Assembly (NCBI RefSeq): GCF_035083965.1 | Contig: NC_089739.1 | Location: 12,516,198 to 12,580,197, forward strand | Origin: Branchiostoma lanceolatum | Taxonomy: Eukaryota; Chordata; Leptocardii; Amphioxiformes; Branchiostomatidae | DNA: 64,000 nt | Reading direction: 5' to 3' | Part shown: positions 59,089 through 64,000 of the stretch, in pieces | Position numbering within the stretch: the stretch's first letter is position 1 | How the letters are laid out: each line of letters opens with the position of its first letter | Notes under the pieces: generated by a model | Seen by the model: only the letters and a program-made list of their open reading frames with translations | The model's database searches: none | Told to the model about the DNA's origin: nothing | Position numbers and translations under genes: made by a program

Positions 59089-59889
59089 TTTATGTCATAC
59101 CCACCCAAGAGAAAACACATTTTAATGTGGAATTGCGCCAGAAGTTGAGGGAGTTTTGTGTTCTCGAAAACAAAAAACTGTAACAACATTTGATTCCAAC
59201 CTCTAGATCTGAATCCGGTATTCAAATTTTCGACGGCGGTGTAACCGGCACGCTCGAAATGCATTCGAAATATTCTATGGAAGCCTGTGTGATACAACTC
59301 CGGAACCCTATGTGATACGGATATATAGTTATGACACGGTCCGGAACACCCGTATCAGGCCCATACAGTTATGACATAAAGTATTGTATTGTGTAGAAAT
59401 CAGTTTTAGACTGAAGGGACCACCCTAAAGATTCATGAATAAAGAATAAATAATAAAACAAGAGCTTTTAAAAAAAGCTGGCGTTTCGGCTACGTTTATA
59501 AGTGTGAATTGTCTTTGCCCTTTACTTGAAGTAAAATCTGCCAGAGGAAGTCACTCAAGGGCTGTTCAGTCTATAAGAAAAATTGTCATTTTGGGAAATG
59601 AGTACTGTTTTAATAGAGAAAGGCAGATTGGGGAAAGCAATTTTGAAGTTACGTCACTTAACTTAAGTGCTTTTGAAAAAGCTGGTCTTGGCCTACAACT
59701 TGTGCTTATTTGTAAAATGTATAATAGGCTCATTATAAAAGCTATCAATGTAATTATGTACATGGCACGCAATAAAACATAAAATTTGAAAAAGCACCAT
59801 TGAATCATCAGCACTATGGTAATTAAGTGAAATAGAAGTTCATAACAGCTAAGGTTCTATCTAAAATGACTACCAAATGTCAAACAAAT

Positions 59890-60150
59890 CAACAGCTACC
59901 GTATTTCTTCTAATAAAGGACGCACCCCAAATAAAGTGCGCACCCCCGATTTGGGCTTCACCGCAACCCCAATCACGCCAGCTGAGATACTTCACAGAAA
60001 AACCTTAATAAAGTGCGCACCCCCCATCTGCCGCTCGGCGCGTCTCCAAGATGTGACCACGCCCCGGTATTCGGCACGCTATGAAGTCCTGGTGTCTTTC
60101 TTAATCGTTCCATTTTCAAGGAATTTTCGGGAAAACATTACCATTATTTG
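59890..60150. repeat. Repeat with AATAAAGTGCGCACCCCC direct copies
   Basis: CTAATAAAGGACGCACCCC, AATAAAGTGCGCACCCCCG and AATAAAGTGCGCACCCCCC occur about 25 and 70 bp apart. Likely part of a dispersed repeat; ends not found. Confidence 0.45.
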
Positions 60151-60437
60151 GGGTCAACACTAAACCCTCTACTCCGCTCAAATTTTGAGTAAAACGTTTT
60201 GAAGTTTAAACGTCACGCTGCTGAGAACCTCGCGCCAGGATATCTGACAAACTCCCTTGATATTGAAGGACCAGACGACGATCCGCTTGATTTCTACCGG
60301 GCTAGTCAAAGACAAACGTGTAAAACGCATTTTGAGATAAAAATAAAAGTTCGTCTCTCGGCATTTATGCCGCAAAATACAGCGTTGCATTGACGAAATC
60401 ATTTCATTTTCGATCACCCGCCGCCATATTGTTCAAA

Positions 60438-60571
60438 TCCTGCTGCCCCAAGATGCATTTCGCGTGTTACGTAATCATCATCACATGATCGCATTACGCG
60501 TCTCTGATTGGTTATTGCTGCAGCTGAAGGCGGGAATATTGCAGACGAAGTGCATCATGGGGCAGCAGAAT
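60438..60571. mobile_element. MITE with TGCTGCCCCA ends
   Basis: CTGCTGCCCCAAGATGCATT pairs with AAGTGCATCATGGGGCAGCA. The interior is short and non-coding. Confidence 0.78.
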
Positions 60572-61270
60572 CGCGGTCTAAGTTTTTTCTTTGTCTGAAA
60601 TGTTACACATGAAAACGCAATAAAAACGCGGTTTTATCGACTACATAGCAACATTATGGTGAAGAAAATGTAAAACCAAAAGATGTTTTCGGGAAAGCAT
60701 ACATTTATTTGCCGATTGATGGTGGCTTTTGCGTAATTTTAGCGATCAATGAACCCGGAAGTGTGCCGAAAGCGGCGTGGGTTTTCGCGTTTTATCCGTC
60801 AAAACAAAAACAAAACTCCCGCTGAAGCGAACTCCCATATGAAAATTCCCATAGTTTTGTGCCGAGGGGCGCCACTTTCCACGTCCGTGTTGTCTGAATG
60901 AAGTCGATACTGAGCAATGGAGCATTTGCTACTGTAACAAAGAATCGCTGTTTTGCAAACAACATCAAGAGCCTCTGTTTACATCGGGGATAGAAGTTTA
61001 GTGGCGAGTGTTTTGCAAGAATCATCTTACCGCGCATAGGAGCCGCTGCACGGTATTTTCCATTACAATGAACAGAAAAATTCGAATGCCGGGTTTGGAA
61101 TCTATGAAGTCCTGTTCATAAGACAAAGGCCTTGTATATATTAAATGAATATTTAAAAATAACAAATATAAAATATTTCTTTATTTATTAATGAAAAAAA
61201 TGATATTCATAAATATGATATTGATAGATTAATATAATATCAATATATATTTTTGATATTCAATATCTAA

Positions 61271-61354
61271 AAAGAAAAAAAATCCATGCACGGAGACGAA
61301 CCCGGATCTTCTGGGTCCGAAGTGCTTGGCGTTGCCAGATCGGCCAAGCTGCAG
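61271..61354 (-). pseudogene. Decayed tRNA-Arg(TCG)-like sequence with T-run terminator
   Basis: On the minus strand: A-box-like TTGGCCGATCTGG, anticodon loop CTTCGGA, then CCCAGAAGATCC and a B box GGGTTCGTCTCC, followed at once by TTTTTTTTCTTT. The CTTCGGA..CAGAAGAT..GGTTCG pattern is that of tRNA-Arg(UCG). The 5' side of the anticodon stem and the T stem no longer pair, so it is a pseudogene or SINE head. Confidence 0.55.
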
Positions 61355-61727
61355 TACGTAACTATTTACTCTGGACGTAATGCTATAACCTCACTATATG
61401 GTATCATTTATGCCGATTTTTGCTCGTTTTCTTCACGAAATCATTTTTTTTCTTCTGCAATCTTGTGGAATAGATGTAATATGGTCATTTTTCAGGATAT
61501 CAAAGTCCGAAACCACAATGCAATGATATTTCCGAACAGTTGTAGCATTTACATGCGGTCGCCGTCCTGTGTCACATGCAAATCTGGCGTGCCTGCCTTT
61601 TCCTGCTCTCTTGCCATATAAGGCAACGGCTATACAAGGATTTGAGAACGTATTGCCATATAAGGTCTTATTGTGTGCGACACAGTGTTGAACCAAGCAT
61701 GCATGCTTGAAGGTAAAAGCCAGGACA

Positions 61728-61759
61728 TTGCGTTTCGGTGCGAAAGCACCGAAACGCAA
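61728..61759. repeat. Perfect 14-bp hairpin with GAAA loop
   Basis: TTGCGTTTCGGTGC, then GAAA, then the exact reverse complement. No mismatch in the stem. Confidence 0.97.
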
Positions 61760-62392
61760 AAAATATTTAGTATTCATGTAGTATATACCTTACACATACA
61801 TTGTCAATGTAGTCCACAATTTTTTGTTGTTGAAAAATTGATATTATCATGTATTGTTATTGGAAAAGAACAGGGCTGCCAAATTTTATTTCTGAGAACG
61901 TTTTATTGATTTTGTCCAGTGGAAAAACAGATATCCGCAATGGACCCTGACTTAACGTGATCAATTTTGCAATGGTATTGACAAGCCGTGGTCGTAAAAA
62001 GGGATATTATATTTCCATGACCCAGATGGTCTACTGAATGGTACTGCATAGAAATCATAAAAGCTAACTTTTGATTATAGTATTTTGTATACTTAATATT
62101 ATTCTTGCATTACTTTTTGTATAAAGACAGGTGTATTTGTATGATTCCTGTTGTAGGTAGAATTGAACGGTTTTTTTCAAACTTTTTAAAATGACTTTTT
62201 TTTGTTTTAGACCCAGTGTTAACTGACAGAAAATATGTATTTTTTGTGGTATGGTGATATTGTAGTGGAGAAGTCACTGCAAAAAATTCAAACATAAATA
62301 TAATCATTTTAACCATTTCAAGATATGCAGTATTTCTAGATCTTGTTAAAGGGGGGAGGGGGTTGTTTTTTTCCAGATGCTAAGTTCTAAGT

Positions 62393-62604
62393 TACTGTAA
62401 ATGCATTTAACTTTGCATGGTTTTTATTTCGCGCTAAGGCGAAATGGAGTGTTTGCGGTGGTTTTAAGCTTGTGGCAGCGCTATACTCACATACTGCTAC
62501 AGTTTTGGACAAAAATGTTCACGGTGGTTTTAAGTTCGCGGTGAAACGGTCGCCCTGAGAACCGTGAACATAAAACCACCGTGAACATTTCTGCATTTAC
62601 AGTA
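62393..62604. mobile_element. MITE family B copy, TACTGTAAATG ends
   Basis: TTACTGTAAATGCATTTAAC pairs with CTGCATTTACAGTAA. It contains GTGGTTTTAAGTTCGCGGTG and CATAAAACCACCGTGAACAT, as in 52004-52210. Confidence 0.9.
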
Positions 62605-62954
62605 ACTTCTAAGCCTTGATTTTTGTTCTTGTGTATCCGCATGTAGCCATGGGGTGTGGTCAGTGTGTCAATCTAGTTAATGTACCGTGCACGACATGAG
62701 GACCTTTAAATAATTAGCAACCACATGTTATTGTTGTCAACAAAGTCAAGTCAAAAGAAGGGACAGAATAGTTCTATTTACACAGTAAACACTTGGTAAA
62801 TGTTTTGAAAGGAAATGGTCCATTGACAATATCACTGGAGTATATACTGTAGATTCATGTACTTTTTAGGTGGTTTTATTTGTTTCAAAGACAAGGAGGT
62901 TTTCCTGGTGTTTTGACTTCACGGTTGAAACAATTCTGGTGTACAGTATAGTAT

Positions 62955-64000
62955 GTAAGGTATGTCTGTATCTGTATCTATATAGCCGGTATAACCGCCA
63001 TTCGGCGTAACACACCAGCTTTGCACTAAATTGCAGGCACGCGGCGCGGCAGCAGCTGGTTATATTACACCGAACGGTCTGTTACACCTAGTCTTTGCAC
63101 ATCTGACTGCAGCCGTTCTTTAAAGCTATTTTACTTAAGTGAGGATGCTCCTACAGTACTTGATGACAACGAGTTGCATTATGGTTCTCGAAAAGAATGA
63201 ATTTTTGAACACGTCAATCCTTGGATATAATGTTCCCAAAATACCCCACTGTTATACAACATTTGTATTATACTGGTTAGAGCAAGGAGGGTGAATAGAT
63301 TTATTAAAGTAATACAGATTTGAGGTCCTACTAGTATTCAACATTTTCAGTACTAGCAATGAGATTTAGTTTAATATAATCCCCATTCTTCATGACATTT
63401 TGTCACAAGTATAGCCCATTTAAAATGAAATGTCAGTTGAGTTTGAAATCCTTCTATTGTAACAAATTGTGAATGTTCCCAGGTCAGCTCAGTGCAGACA
63501 TCAAAAATGATTGACAGTCCATTGGCACGACATGTTTTCCGCTCAAGGTCCAATGTTGCCAGGTGGAGAGGTCAAAGGTTGCCCAGGGAAATTGATTGAC
63601 AGGCAGATTGCACGATGTCTGAGAGAAATTGGAAAAGGCGATGCGATTAATGAACAAATGACCTTGAGCGGAAAAGACATCAATTTATACATGATAGTGT
63701 CAGCCAAGACCATTAAATATGCAATTTCCTTGTCACTTATTATCTACCAATATACTGACTTTTGCCAATAGAGGACGAATATGATTTCTTTTTTCTTTTC
63801 AGATTCCAAAGCCTTTTCCTTATATGGCATCCCTGACCATATATGGTATTGTGTAAGGGATACCATGGTACATGATATAGTATATAGCAGACTACTGTAA
63901 AATGAGATAATGTCAGAAATTTCAATTATTCAGAACCCACTGAAGTTCTCTTATAGTTATATTACAACCATGGGACATGCTGCATTCACTGATGAGGAAA
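62955..64000. other. Non-coding stretch at right edge
   Basis: CTGTATCTATATAGCCGGTATAACCGCC (62968-62999) is the inverse of the repeat at 46160. An acceptor-like AG near 63481 precedes a 37-codon open stretch (see 53847 entry). I see nothing else. Confidence 0.4.

Noticed and set aside
63482-63590. Second exon of the 53847 gene
   Set aside because: The acceptor and phase fit, but there is no clear donor and no family motif; about 9 kb away. Left as a possibility only.

Overview
The window is intron-rich animal DNA. Exons are GC-richer than the AT-rich introns and intergenic DNA, splice sites follow GT-AG, and the spacer DNA is packed with short inverted-repeat transposons (MITEs), tRNA-derived SINEs, decayed LINE reverse transcriptase, and micro- and minisatellites. 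A BTB/BACK kelch-like gene, a laccase-like multicopper oxidase, a GKAP/DLGAP-family gene and a hydroxyacid-oxidase-like gene, together with this repeat load, suggest an invertebrate deuterostome. My best guess is a cephalochordate (amphioxus, Branchiostoma). That is an inference, not a database result.

Layout. 1-1523 (minus): first two coding exons of a BTB-BACK (kelch-like) gene that runs off the left edge. 4622-14062 (plus): a complete 13-exon secreted laccase-like multicopper oxidase of 608 codons with all four copper-ligand motifs. 14272-17612: a composite element with long terminal inverted repeats, outer direct repeats and an internal higher-order minisatellite. 19125-23456 (minus): a 3-exon, 433-codon P-loop sulfotransferase-like gene; an intron holds a relic of the laccase exon 12. 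23460-36900: gene-poor, with LINE remnants, a 1.36-kb TTAA-flanked element and simple repeats. 37164-43230 (minus): at least 7 exons of a divergent FMN-dependent hydroxyacid oxidase whose last short exon I could not place. 44318-50276 (plus): a compact 7-exon GKAP/DLGAP-family gene, head-to-head with the oxidase gene. 50277-53846: repeats. 53847-54068 (plus): first coding exon of an unrecognised gene. 54069-64000: mostly intron or intergenic DNA with MITEs, a tandem duplication and a decayed tRNA-Arg-like sequence.

The genes have unrelated products and show no operon-like logic. What ties the window together is mobile DNA at exon borders. One MITE family lies within about 5-35 bp of splice sites in both the oxidase and the GKAP gene. 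A local duplication has copied the start of laccase exon 10 into a candidate stop-containing (poison) exon. A laccase exon border has also been copied into the neighbouring gene. Gene models below were joined by hand from exon ends, reading phase and protein motifs. In every multi-exon model all junction phases agree.
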